Assembly: GCA_029561305.1 (NCBI GenBank) | Contig: JAKQJG010000140.1 | Location: 27,421-91,420 of the forward strand | Source of the DNA: Bacteroidota bacterium | Lineage (GTDB): Bacteria; Bacteroidota; Bacteroidia; Chitinophagales; Chitinophagaceae | Direction of reading: 5' to 3' | DNA: 64,000 nt | Translations under genes and position numbers: made by a program | The notes under the pieces: generated by a model | Told to the model about the DNA's origin: nothing | The model's input: only the letters and a program-made list of their open reading frames with translations | The model's database searches: none | Shown: one piece after another, positions 50,050-59,397 of the stretch | Layout: each line of letters opens with the position of its first letter | How positions within the stretch are numbered: position 1 is the stretch's first letter

Positions 50050-50316
50050 ATGGCACATAAGAAAGGTGAAGGCTCGGTTAAGAATGGCCGTGATTCACAA
50101 AGCAAAAGATTAGGTGTGAAAATTTTCGGTGGTCAGTCTGCTGTTGCAGGTAACATCATCGTTCGTCAGCGTGGTACAGTTTATCATCCTGGAAAAAATG
50201 TTGGTGTTGGCAGAGATTTTACACTCTTCGCATTAACGGATGGTGTGGTTGAATTCAGAAAAGGTAAAGGTGATAAAAGCACAGTTTCTGTATCAGCATT
50301 GGAGGCTACAGCTTAA
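50050..50316 (+). CDS. rpmA: 50S ribosomal protein L27
   Basis: [62 protein letters not shown]. Confidence 0.98.
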   Translation: MAHKKGEGSVKNGRDSQSKRLGVKIFGGQSAVAGNIIVRQRGTVYHPGKNVGVGRDFTLFALTDGVVEFRKGKGDKSTVSVSALEATA

Positions 50317-50398
50317 AAAAATAAAAGTTTTTTTTGGCAGATTAAAAAATGTTTTTATTTTTAGTGCATTATTTACTAACCATTAAATTTTAAAAAAC

Positions 50399-50527
50399 AT
50401 GGCAACTGCAAAAAAAGCCGCTAAAAAAGCTGCTCCAAAAAAAGCTGTAAAAAAAGCTGCTCCTAAAAAAGCTGCTAAAAAAGCTGCTCCAAAAAAAGCC
50501 GCTAAGAAAGCTGCTAAGAAAAAATAA
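50399..50527 (+). CDS. Histone-H1-like Lys/Ala-rich small protein (42 aa)
   Basis: MATAKKAAKKAAPKKAVKKAAPKKAAKKAAPKKAAKKAAKKK*; absent from the ORF track (too short); followed by a terminator. Confidence 0.8.
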   Translation: MATAKKAAKKAAPKKAVKKAAPKKAAKKAAPKKAAKKAAKKK

Positions 50528-50558
50528 TTTTTTTCAAAAGAAAAAATTAATAGCATTA

Positions 50559-50585
50559 AGTCCTGGCGAATCGCCGGGACTTTTT
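50559..50585 (+). terminator. Rho-independent terminator
   Basis: AGTCCTGGCG-aat-CGCCGGGACT followed by TTTT. Confidence 0.85.
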
Positions 50586-50706
50586 GTTGGGCGCGGGTTT
50601 CAGCCGATTCAATATTTTCCTTCTCTCCTGCTTCTTCACTATTTTTCAACCATTAACTTTAGGGTCTGCAACAAAAAAAATGTATGTTGCTGCTAATTTT
50701 TTATTT

Positions 50707-52389
50707 ATGGAAAATGCACTGATTGCAGAAAATTTTTCTCTTTTATCAAAACTAATGGACGTTCATGGAGAGAATAGTTTTAGGGCGAAGAGTTATTCCA
50801 TCGCCGCCTTCACCATCGATAATTTGCCCGAAAAGCTCAGCGAAACCCCAAAAGAGAAAATATTTTTTATAAAAGGCATCGGCGAATCCACCGGCAAAAA
50901 AGTAATTGAATTATTAGAAACAGGAGAATTAAAAGCATTGACTGACATCATTTCAAAAACACCCGAAGGGATCCTGGAGATGATGAACATAAAAGGTATT
51001 GGTCCAAAAAAAATTGCAACGATATGGAAAGAAATGGAAATTGAAACAGTAGGTGAACTGTTGTATGCATGTGAAGAGAACCGTTTAAAATTGTATAAAG
51101 GCTTTGGAGAAAAAACGCAGCAGAACGTAAAAGAAGCCATTGAATATTATTTCAAGAACAAGGGAAGTTTTTTATACGCACAAGTGGAGGTGATTGAAAA
51201 ACAAATTACCGGTTATCTTGAAAAATTATTTTCTCCCGGCAATGTTTTTGTCACCGGTTCTTTTTTAAGACAACTGGAAGTTATTGATGAACTGGAATAC
51301 GTGGTGAATGACAGCAATGAAAATGTAAAACCGAAATTCATCAGCGCCAACCCACCCCAACTGCTGGAAGAATCATCCAACTCTTTGCTATATAAACTAA
51401 CTAATGGTTTAAGGCTTCGTCTATATACAGGCACAGAAGAATTTAACAGCCACCTGTTCCGTTTTTCAGCCAACGAAACATTTATTGCTGCATTTATGGA
51501 GCAGTTTCCAACGGCTGATCTCAATAAAAGGATGGGAAATGATGACCAGCAGCTTTTTGAAAGTGTGGGCCTCAATTATATTCCGCCATTTGTGAGAGAA
51601 AAAGCCAGCATTTTACAAACAGCCACCAAACCATTCCCTGCATTAATACAGCCCGGCGATATAAAAGCGATAATACATAGCCACAGCAACTGGAGCGATG
51701 GCAGCAATACGATTGAAGAGATGGCCAAAGCATCTATTGCCAAAGGATTTGAATACCTCGTGATAAGCGATCATAGTAAGAGTGCATTTTATGCCAGTGG
51801 CCTGAGCGAGGAAAAGATAAAAGAGCAGCACAGGTATGTGGATGAATTAAACAGCCAACTGGCGCCATTCAAAATTTTTAAAAGTATTGAAAGCGATATT
51901 TTAAACGATGGCAGTCTTGATTACAGCGACAGTATCTTATCCACTTTCGACCTGGTGATCGCTTCTGTACATTCTAATTTGAAGATGCCCGAAGAAAAAG
52001 CAATGATGCGTTTACTAAAGGCTATTGAAAATCCGTACACAACCATTTTAGGACATATGACCGGCAGGCTATTACTCAGCCGCAAGGGCTACCCTGTTGA
52101 TCATAAAAAAATAATTGATGCCTGCGCCGCTAATAATGTGGTGATAGAACTGAATGCACACCCCAACCGGCTTGATATGGACTGGCGTTACATTGACTAT
52201 GCGCTGGAAAAAAATGTATTGATCTCCATTGACCCGGATGCACATTTTATTGAAGGCTTTGAAGATATACGTTATGGTGTACTGGTGGCGCAAAAAGCCA
52301 TGGTAACAAAAGAAAATAACCTGAGTAGTTTTTCTCTGCCGGCCTTTGAAAATTTCCTGGTGGGTCAACAAACAAAAAGAAAACTATAG
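50707..52389 (+). CDS. PolX-like protein: HhH repeats, degenerate family-X polymerase region, C-terminal PHP domain
   Basis: IKGIGESTGKKVIELLETGEL and NIKGIGPKKIATIWKEM (HhH); VTGSFLRQLEVIDELEYVV; PHP IIHSHSNWSDGSNTIEEMAKASIAKGFEYLVISDHS. Start at MENALIAEN. Confidence 0.88.
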   Translation: MENALIAENFSLLSKLMDVHGENSFRAKSYSIAAFTIDNLPEKLSETPKEKIFFIKGIGESTGKKVIELLETGELKALTDIISKTPEGILEMMNIKGIGPKKIATIWKEMEIETVGELLYACEENRLKLYKGFGEKTQQNVKEAIEYYFKNKGSFLYAQVEVIEKQITGYLEKLFSPGNVFVTGSFLRQLEVIDELEYVVNDSNENVKPKFISANPPQLLEESSNSLLYKLTNGLRLRLYTGTEEFNSHLFRFSANETFIAAFMEQFPTADLNKRMGNDDQQLFESVGLNYIPPFVREKASILQTATKPFPALIQPGDIKAIIHSHSNWSDGSNTIEEMAKASIAKGFEYLVISDHSKSAFYASGLSEEKIKEQHRYVDELNSQLAPFKIFKSIESDILNDGSLDYSDSILSTFDLVIASVHSNLKMPEEKAMMRLLKAIENPYTTILGHMTGRLLLSRKGYPVDHKKIIDACAANNVVIELNAHPNRLDMDWRYIDYALEKNVLISIDPDAHFIEGFEDIRYGVLVAQKAMVTKENNLSSFSLPAFENFLVGQQTKRKL

Positions 52390-52974
52390 TTTGACGTCTT
52401 TAGACAAACCAGCGATATCTTTTTCAATACGCTTATTCCACTCTTCCTGCTTTGTTGTATTGATGCCATTGTTGGTTTCACTGTCATATTGCTGCTGCCG
52501 CTCACTCATTTGCTGTACAATTTCTTTATAGATATTTCGTAGTTGCGCCATAAAATCCGGCTGCTGAAAATTTGTTTGCCGTACCTTTTTTATAAACAAC
52601 AGTGTGCTCAAATAACTGATATCAAAATGGCGTTGCTCATGTGCCAGTATATAAGCAGTCTTGCCCCGCTCCTTCATCCATGAATCGTTTTTATTAAAAC
52701 TGCAATACACTTGTAAGGACAAAATACCTTTTTCATTTTCAGATTGATAACCTGCCTTGAACATAAAGCCAGAGGAAGTAATAGCCACTGCGTCAGTAGA
52801 GGCATCGGGCTGGCCTTTAAAATCGGCGATGGTTAATTGTTGTTGAGGATTGTAAATGATGATATCAGTAGTACCAGGGTTAGTGGCCAACCAGGTTATA
52901 CGGGTTTCAATTTTTTGTGCTGACACTGCAAAACTGGCTATCAAAAACAAGATCAAAGAAATGGTTTGCTTCAT
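52384..52974 (-). CDS. Secreted DUF922-like protein with HExxH-type segment
   Basis: Signal peptide; TAYILAHEQRHFDISYLSTLLF. Overlaps the 3' end of the convergent upstream gene by 6 bp. Confidence 0.65.
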   Translation of the reverse strand: MKQTISLILFLIASFAVSAQKIETRITWLATNPGTTDIIIYNPQQQLTIADFKGQPDASTDAVAITSSGFMFKAGYQSENEKGILSLQVYCSFNKNDSWMKERGKTAYILAHEQRHFDISYLSTLLFIKKVRQTNFQQPDFMAQLRNIYKEIVQQMSERQQQYDSETNNGINTTKQEEWNKRIEKDIAGLSKDVKL

Positions 52975-53045
52975 ATGCATACAAAACAAACAAATAAAAG
53001 CCTTTGCAGTTTTATTTAAAAACAGTTTAGAAATAAATTAACAGG

Positions 53046-54287
53046 CTACTCTTCTGTGTAGTTAAGGTCTTTATGAAAAGTTTCTTCTGTAAAATATACA
53101 GCCACCAGGGTAATAGCCATTACCAAAACGCCGGTGATAATGCCACTTTCAATAATTGTTAATCCCCATTTTTGCTGAAACAGATCTAGGAACAGCATAT
53201 TGATCAAAGGAAGGGCTCCACGAACCATATTGGGGATAGTGGTGGCAGCGGTGGCTCTGAGGTTGGTACCAAACTGTTCTGCCCCCATCGTAACGAAAAT
53301 GGCCCAAAAGCCCGTGCTGAAGCCCAGGAAGGTACAGGCGACATACATCATGGCATCATTCTGTATCATTCCACTAAAAAAGAAGGTCCCGGAAATGATT
53401 GTAAATGCATAAAATAAATAAAGTGCTTTTTTCCTGCTTTTAAAATACTGGCTTACAAAACCTACCAGTATATCGCCAACGGCAATAGCAGCGTAGGCAT
53501 ACATGATCGCTTTGCCTGATTCAATAGCGTTGTCTCCATAAAATGCATTTGCAAACCTGTTGCTATAGTTTACCAAAATGCCGATCACATACCAGGTTGG
53601 CAGCCCGATCAGGATGGCCAGTATGTATTTTTTAAAACGCTTTGCATCGTTAAAAAAAGCAAGCAGGTTTCCACGTGATACACCCTGTTGCTTTACATCT
53701 TTAAACATACCACTCTCGGCTACCGTTATACGCAAAAACAGGAGGGATACACCAAGACCTCCACCAATTTTATAACACAGGCGCCAGTCGTCGGTAAACT
53801 TAAAAGTAAAATAGGCAAACACAGCACCAAACAAACCGATGCCAGCTACCAGGGATGTCCCGATACCTCTTTTATTTTTAGGAAGTAATTCACTAACCAG
53901 GGTAATTCCGGCACCAAGTTCACCAGCCAGCCCGATACCGGCAAAAAATCTTGCATAAGCATACTGATCTGTATCCTGTACAAAACCAGTGATAAAATTA
54001 GCAACCGAGTATAAGATAATGGAGCCAAACAAAACAGAGAGCCTGCCTTTTTTATCGCCCATGATTCCCCACACGATACCACCGATCAGGAGCCCCACCA
54101 TTTGCCAGTTAATAATCTTTGTACTGGCTGCCAGTACCGCTTTACCATCCTGCAAGTTCACACCAAGATCTTTTAAACTTGGTTCTCTTACAATGGTAAA
54201 CAACAGCAGATCATATATATCCACAAAATACCCCAATGCAGCTACTATCACTGCCACATTAAAAATGGAAGCCGGCTTTTTATTCAT
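53046..54287 (-). CDS. MFS transporter (sugar-porter/SHS-like)
   Basis: 12-TM pattern; GGIVWGIMGDKKGRLSVLFGSI, YARFFAGIGLAGELGAGITLVSELLPKNKRGIG. Confidence 0.92.
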   Translation of the reverse strand: MNKKPASIFNVAVIVAALGYFVDIYDLLLFTIVREPSLKDLGVNLQDGKAVLAASTKIINWQMVGLLIGGIVWGIMGDKKGRLSVLFGSIILYSVANFITGFVQDTDQYAYARFFAGIGLAGELGAGITLVSELLPKNKRGIGTSLVAGIGLFGAVFAYFTFKFTDDWRLCYKIGGGLGVSLLFLRITVAESGMFKDVKQQGVSRGNLLAFFNDAKRFKKYILAILIGLPTWYVIGILVNYSNRFANAFYGDNAIESGKAIMYAYAAIAVGDILVGFVSQYFKSRKKALYLFYAFTIISGTFFFSGMIQNDAMMYVACTFLGFSTGFWAIFVTMGAEQFGTNLRATAATTIPNMVRGALPLINMLFLDLFQQKWGLTIIESGIITGVLVMAITLVAVYFTEETFHKDLNYTEE

Positions 54288-54304
54288 ACGGGCAAATAAC
54301 CGTT

Positions 54305-55255
54305 TTACTGTTTCTTCTTTTTGCTAAAGAATAATTTGATGAATACTGGTGCAGTAGTAACCAGTATGATACCTATTACGATGATCTCCAGGTGTTCTTT
54401 CAGATCAAAATTAAACTGGGCATAAATCCACTTTTGTAAAAAATGACCCGCCACCAGCATACTCAATACCCACATGAAACTTCCCAGTACATTATAGTAC
54501 ATGAATTTCTTTTTGTCCATGTGTACTATGCCTGCAACAATGGGTGCAAATGTTCTCACAATAGGCAGGAACCTGGCAAACACAATGGCACCGCCACCAT
54601 GTTTTTTATAGAATTCCTGTGCCTCGTGTAAGTAGTGTTGTTTGAATACTAAATTGTCTTTCCACGAATACATGGCTGGTCCCACTTTACGGCCAAACCA
54701 ATATCCAACGCTGTTGCCAATGATACCTGCAACAGAAATCAGCAGCCATAGAATTATCAACTGCACATACTCATTGTGTATAAATGGAAAAACAGATTCC
54801 ACCAGTTCTGCATTGTAAATACCGGCCACGAAAAGCAGACTGTCTCCGGGTAAGAAGAACCCTGCAAATAAACCTGTTTCTGCAAAAATAATAAACATGA
54901 TCAGCCAAAGCCCACCGTTTACTATATAGAACATCGGGGTTACCAGGTCTACCCAGCTAAAGTTCTTTTTTACTTTCAGCACATTGTTGCGGTCAATCGT
55001 TTGAAGAGATATGGCAGTTGTGTCAAAATTATCTTTGCCCAGTTTTATAAAATCATCCTTTGTGGCATTTACTGTTACATGTCCCTTTGCATCGGTTACA
55101 AATTTCTCGCCCGTGGAAACAACCGTGATAGTATCTTCTTTCAACGCTGTTTCATACTGGCTTTGCACAGTAAATGATATGGGTTCCGGTGCAGCCTGAA
55201 TGCACTGCACCATAATGGCTGTAAGCATACAGCACAACACAAATTTCTTTTTCAT
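54305..55255 (-). CDS. DedA/SNARE-associated (VTT-domain) membrane protein with extra N-terminal exported domain
   Basis: FFLPGDSLLFVAGIYNAE, GNSVGYWFGRKVGPAMYSWKD, FYKKHGGGAIVFARFLPIVRTFAPIVAG; signal peptide plus ~90 aa before the first DedA helix. Confidence 0.88.
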   Translation of the reverse strand: MKKKFVLCCMLTAIMVQCIQAAPEPISFTVQSQYETALKEDTITVVSTGEKFVTDAKGHVTVNATKDDFIKLGKDNFDTTAISLQTIDRNNVLKVKKNFSWVDLVTPMFYIVNGGLWLIMFIIFAETGLFAGFFLPGDSLLFVAGIYNAELVESVFPFIHNEYVQLIILWLLISVAGIIGNSVGYWFGRKVGPAMYSWKDNLVFKQHYLHEAQEFYKKHGGGAIVFARFLPIVRTFAPIVAGIVHMDKKKFMYYNVLGSFMWVLSMLVAGHFLQKWIYAQFNFDLKEHLEIIVIGIILVTTAPVFIKLFFSKKKKQ

Positions 55256-55277
55256 TATGTTACGACAAATCATTTTA

Positions 55278-56906
55278 TCATGTATGTTCATGACCGTGAT
55301 GCTGGTCATGATGGTGTGAATGTTCATGGTGGTGACCGTGTGTCAGTTCTCCTTCCCACTTACTTACTACGGCAGTAGCAATACTGTTACCTACCACATT
55401 GGTGGCACTCCTGCCCATGTCAAGCAAGGGATCAATACCAAGCAACAGGGCGAGGCCTGCTTCCGGAATATCAAAGGTAGCCAGTGTTCCTGCTATCACC
55501 ACCAGCGAAGCCCTCGGCACTCCTGCAATACCTTTACTCGTTAGCATTAATACCAGCAGCATGGTGAGCTGTGTTCCCAAAGGAATATGCATTCCATAAC
55601 TCTGTGCAATAAACAAAGAAGCGTATGTCATGTACATCATACTGCCATCCAGGTTAAATGAATAGCCCAATGGTAATACAAAACTCACGATCTTATCCTT
55701 GCAACCAAAACGCTCCAGTTCAAGCATTGTTTTAGGAAAAGCCGCTTCACTGCTTGCTGTGCTAAAGGCCAGCATAATGGGTTCTTTCATCCTTCGGATC
55801 AAATTGAATACCCTTTTCTTTATAAACACAAAACCTGCCAAAGCCAGTAATATCCATAACAGGAATAAACCAAAATAAAATTCTCCAATAAAGATGGAAT
55901 AAGTTTTTAAAATGCCAAGACCCTGTTTGGCGATGATGGCCGTCATAGCGCCAAACACTGCCAGCGGGGCAAAACCACTCATTACATACGACGTGATCTT
56001 TAATACAATATGCGCCACGGCATCCAGTGCTTTTACTACCGGTTGGGCCACATCACCTAACGCTGCCGCAGCCACGCCAAAGAACAGGGAGAACACCACT
56101 ATCTGCAGTATCTCATTTTTGGCCATGGCATCTATAACGCTGGCAGGGAAAACATGATAAAAGAAATCCTTTACTGACATCGCTGCCTTATCAATACCTG
56201 TACTGACTGAACTGTCGGGCAAAGGCAAATTCATGTGCTTGCCCGGTTCAAATAAATTTACGAGCACCATACCCAACAGCAAACTAAGGAGTGATGCACA
56301 TAAAAACCACAACAATGTTTTACCGCCGATACGCCCCACAGATTTTATATCACCCAGTTTAGCCACTCCCACCACCAGTGTGGTAAACACCAATGGCGCC
56401 ACGATCATTTTTACCAGCCGTATAAATACATCTGCTAAAATGGTGAACCAGTCTAATTTTTTATCCCGGGCCTTGATCGTTTCGTTCTTTTGTAAGCCAA
56501 TGAGTGCTCTTTGCTTTTGTAGAGCTTTGTAAACCGTGTTGGATGTATCCACCTGGGCAGCCAGCAGGCCGCTGATCGTTTTTAAAGAATCTTCCAGCAA
56601 TTTTATCTGGCCCAGCGGCTGCATTTCATCAGGGGTGTCTAATAAATGCTGTTCTGCTTCTTTTTTCTGATCGGTTAATTTTTTATGATGCTCTTTTAAA
56701 GCTTTGAATGCAACACTGTCTTTTGCAATTTCAAAAGGCCTCATCAGCTGCTGCATGTGTTGTATTTGCAGCTCAGCATTGGCAATGTGATTATTTTCGT
56801 TACCAACATAAGTTTGGTTAAACACAAAACCCAGGGCAATACCCAGCACCATGGCAATACCAATGTATAATGTAAGCCTGTTTTTTTTGCCTTTGTGTGA
56901 ATCCAT
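55278..56906 (-). CDS. Dicarboxylate/amino acid:cation symporter (DAACS) with inserted coiled coil and His-rich C-tail
   Basis: FIRLVKMIVAPLVFTTLVVGVAKLGD, AFSTASSEAAFPKTMLELERFG, GYSFNLDGSMMYMTYASLFIAQ, IDPLLDMGRSATNVVGNSIATAVVSKWEGEL; tail HGHHHEHSHHHDQHHGHEHT. Confidence 0.93.
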   Translation of the reverse strand: MDSHKGKKNRLTLYIGIAMVLGIALGFVFNQTYVGNENNHIANAELQIQHMQQLMRPFEIAKDSVAFKALKEHHKKLTDQKKEAEQHLLDTPDEMQPLGQIKLLEDSLKTISGLLAAQVDTSNTVYKALQKQRALIGLQKNETIKARDKKLDWFTILADVFIRLVKMIVAPLVFTTLVVGVAKLGDIKSVGRIGGKTLLWFLCASLLSLLLGMVLVNLFEPGKHMNLPLPDSSVSTGIDKAAMSVKDFFYHVFPASVIDAMAKNEILQIVVFSLFFGVAAAALGDVAQPVVKALDAVAHIVLKITSYVMSGFAPLAVFGAMTAIIAKQGLGILKTYSIFIGEFYFGLFLLWILLALAGFVFIKKRVFNLIRRMKEPIMLAFSTASSEAAFPKTMLELERFGCKDKIVSFVLPLGYSFNLDGSMMYMTYASLFIAQSYGMHIPLGTQLTMLLVLMLTSKGIAGVPRASLVVIAGTLATFDIPEAGLALLLGIDPLLDMGRSATNVVGNSIATAVVSKWEGELTHGHHHEHSHHHDQHHGHEHT

Positions 56907-57078
56907 ACGTAAATGCAACCCGCCATGGGGAGGGAATTAATTTTGCAATATAATGTTTAATGGCTGTTTGCCGCCGCTGCTCACAAAAAAACAATACGGA
57001 TTGGGCGGTTTGGATTTATTGCTTATTTTTCCATTTCGATTGTTACTGTAACATCAATTATCAAAACCACTACTTACT

Positions 57079-58731
57079 ATGAGTTTATTTGTAAGAAAGC
57101 CTATGGCAGCATTATTGAATGAGGCTGGCGAAACCGGCACTCATACATTAAAAAGAACATTGGGCGCAGGCGGGCTGATTGCATTGGGCATTGGAGCCAT
57201 CATTGGCGCCGGCTTGTTTTCCATTACAGGTATGGCAGCCGCCAATCATGCCGGGCCTGCCATTACCATTTCATTTATTGTAGCCGCATTAGGCTGCCTT
57301 TTTGCAGGATTGTGTTACGCCGAATTTGCTTCTATGATACCTGTTGCAGGCAGCGCATACACGTACTCGTATGCCACAATGGGTGAATTCATTGCATGGA
57401 TCATTGGCTGGGACCTTGTACTGGAATATGCTGTGGGTGCCGCCACTGTGGGCATTAGCTGGAGCCGTTACCTGGTAAAATTCCTGGAAGGATTCGGAAT
57501 TGAACTTCCACACAGCCTTACTGTAGGCCCATGGGATGGCGGGGTTATCAACCTTCCTGCTGTTTTTATAATTGTTTTGATGAGCTTATTGCTGATAAAG
57601 GGCACCAAGGAAAGTGCTACAGTAAATGCGGTTATTGTAGCACTTAAAATAGCTGTTGTAATTGTTTTTATTTTCCTTGGATGGAAGTATATAAACAACG
57701 ACAACTACCATCCTTATATTCCTGACAATACAGGCGAATTTGGCAACTTTGGATTTAGTGGTATCATCCGGGCAGCAGCCATTGTATTCTTCGCTTATAT
57801 AGGTTTTGATGCCGTAAGCACGGCTGCCCAGGAAGCAAAAAATCCCAAGCGTGATATGCCATGGGGAATATTAGGCTCACTTGCTATTTGTACGGTGCTG
57901 TATATTTTGTTTGCACATGTTATGACGGGCGTTACCAATTACTCCACCTTTGCAGGAAAGGATGGGATCGCTCCTGTAGCCGTTGCTATTGATCACATGG
58001 GTGAAGCAGACGCAAACGGTGTGATACAACCACATTACCCGTGGCTTAACAGGGCTATTATTGTGGCAATACTTGCCGGGTATGCGTCTGTTATATTGGT
58101 AATGCTCATGGGCCAAAGCAGGGTTTTCTTCAGCATGAGCAAAGATGGGCTTATACCCAAAGTATTCTCGTCTATTAACCCAGCCACGCAAACACCAGCC
58201 AAAAGCAACTTGCTATTCATGCTCTTTGTTAGCCTTTTTGCAGCTTTTGTACCTGCAAGGGTTGTTGGTGAAATGACAAGTATCGGAACATTGTTTGCCT
58301 TTATACTGGTATGTATTGGAGTGTGGGTAATGAGGGTAAAAATGCCTGAGATCCCAAGGTCCTTTAAAACACCTTTGGTTCCATTAGTGCCCATCTTAGG
58401 TATCGGGGTTTGTTTATTTATGATGGTTTTTTTACCAATGGATACATGGATACGTTTACTTGTTTGGATGCTTATCGGTATGGACATATACCTGGTATAT
58501 GGCGCTAAACACAGCCATCTTGGAAATGGAACAGACAACAGGAAAGGAATGAAAATTGCCAGGATTACCGGTATTGTACTCAGCCTTTTATTAGTGGTAG
58601 CCGGTTTGTTACATCAATATACGGTGGGGTTTGAAACAGACAGAACGCTGATGTACATCTCATTGGTTTTTGCTGTTGTGCATTTTGTGGTATTTGGGAG
58701 AAAGTTGGGAAGAATTGAAAGTAAAACTTAA
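57079..58731 (+). CDS. Amino acid permease (APC family, CAT-like)
   Basis: LGAGGLIALGIGAIIGAGLFSITGMAAANHAGPAITISFIVAALGCLFAGLCYAEFASMIPVAGSAYTYSY. Confidence 0.95.
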   Translation: MSLFVRKPMAALLNEAGETGTHTLKRTLGAGGLIALGIGAIIGAGLFSITGMAAANHAGPAITISFIVAALGCLFAGLCYAEFASMIPVAGSAYTYSYATMGEFIAWIIGWDLVLEYAVGAATVGISWSRYLVKFLEGFGIELPHSLTVGPWDGGVINLPAVFIIVLMSLLLIKGTKESATVNAVIVALKIAVVIVFIFLGWKYINNDNYHPYIPDNTGEFGNFGFSGIIRAAAIVFFAYIGFDAVSTAAQEAKNPKRDMPWGILGSLAICTVLYILFAHVMTGVTNYSTFAGKDGIAPVAVAIDHMGEADANGVIQPHYPWLNRAIIVAILAGYASVILVMLMGQSRVFFSMSKDGLIPKVFSSINPATQTPAKSNLLFMLFVSLFAAFVPARVVGEMTSIGTLFAFILVCIGVWVMRVKMPEIPRSFKTPLVPLVPILGIGVCLFMMVFLPMDTWIRLLVWMLIGMDIYLVYGAKHSHLGNGTDNRKGMKIARITGIVLSLLLVVAGLLHQYTVGFETDRTLMYISLVFAVVHFVVFGRKLGRIESKT

Positions 58732-58754
58732 TGTAAAAAAGCCATTATAAATTT

Positions 58755-58780
58755 AATCCCCCAGCCCCTGGGGGATTTTT
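58755..58780 (+). terminator. Rho-independent terminator
   Basis: AATCCCCCAG-ccc-CTGGGGGATT then TTTT. Confidence 0.9.
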
Positions 58781-58878
58781 TATTATCTCCAAACAAAGAA
58801 AACTATTGCCGGATTTTTTGTTACAAGTTATGCTTGTGAACGAAAAATCGTCCTGTGAGTGGCAGGAATGTAATTAGA

Positions 58879-59340
58879 TCAATCATACCATTCGAAAAGA
58901 TATTTATCATCATATTCTATTTCAAATTTTTTCATGAACTCAAGATATTCCTCTTTGAATGTTTTTTTAGCATGATGTTTCTCCTGGTTTAAAATATAAT
59001 CATATACGTTGCTGATGTGTGAATGAGAATAAGAAAAGGCCCCATAGCCTTCCTGCCATTCAAATTTTCCTTTTACAAATTTGCTTTTGTTTATAAAGTT
59101 GGTGGAATTATTTTTTACATCCCTTATCAAATCAGCAATCGACATTGCAGGACGCAAACCAACAAAAGCATGAATGTGATCAGGCATACCATTTACAATA
59201 ATGGGTTTCTGATTCTTACCCTTAATAATGCCTGAGATATACTTGTGCAGTTCTGTACCCCACTTACGGTTAATCAAATTTTCTCTTCCCCTTACAGCAA
59301 ATACCATTTGGATATAAACCTGTGAAAATGTACCCGGCAT
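58879..59340 (-). mobile_element. IS200/IS605-type Y1 (HUH) transposase, RAYT-like
   Basis: MPGTFSQVYIQMVFAVRGRENLI; HUH motif NGMPDHIHAFVGL; catalytic-Tyr region NVYDYILNQEKHHAKKTFKEEYLEFMKKFEIEYDDKYLFEW; no tnpB. Confidence 0.93.
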
Positions 59341-59397
59341 AAATGAGCATTAAAATTATCAAACTGATATGAAACATAAATACAATGCATTATGGTA

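Noticed and set aside
50383-50649. 88-aa minus-strand ORF rich in AAFLAAFFGAAF
   Set aside because: Antisense reading of the AAKK-repeat ORF and its terminator; the + strand ORF has better start, stop and terminator context.
58780-58878. Possible right-end hairpin of an IS200 element (ACAAG-ttatg-CTTGT)
   Set aside because: Only a 5-bp stem and no similarity to the CCCGAAGGG elements on the other side; too weak to define an element boundary.
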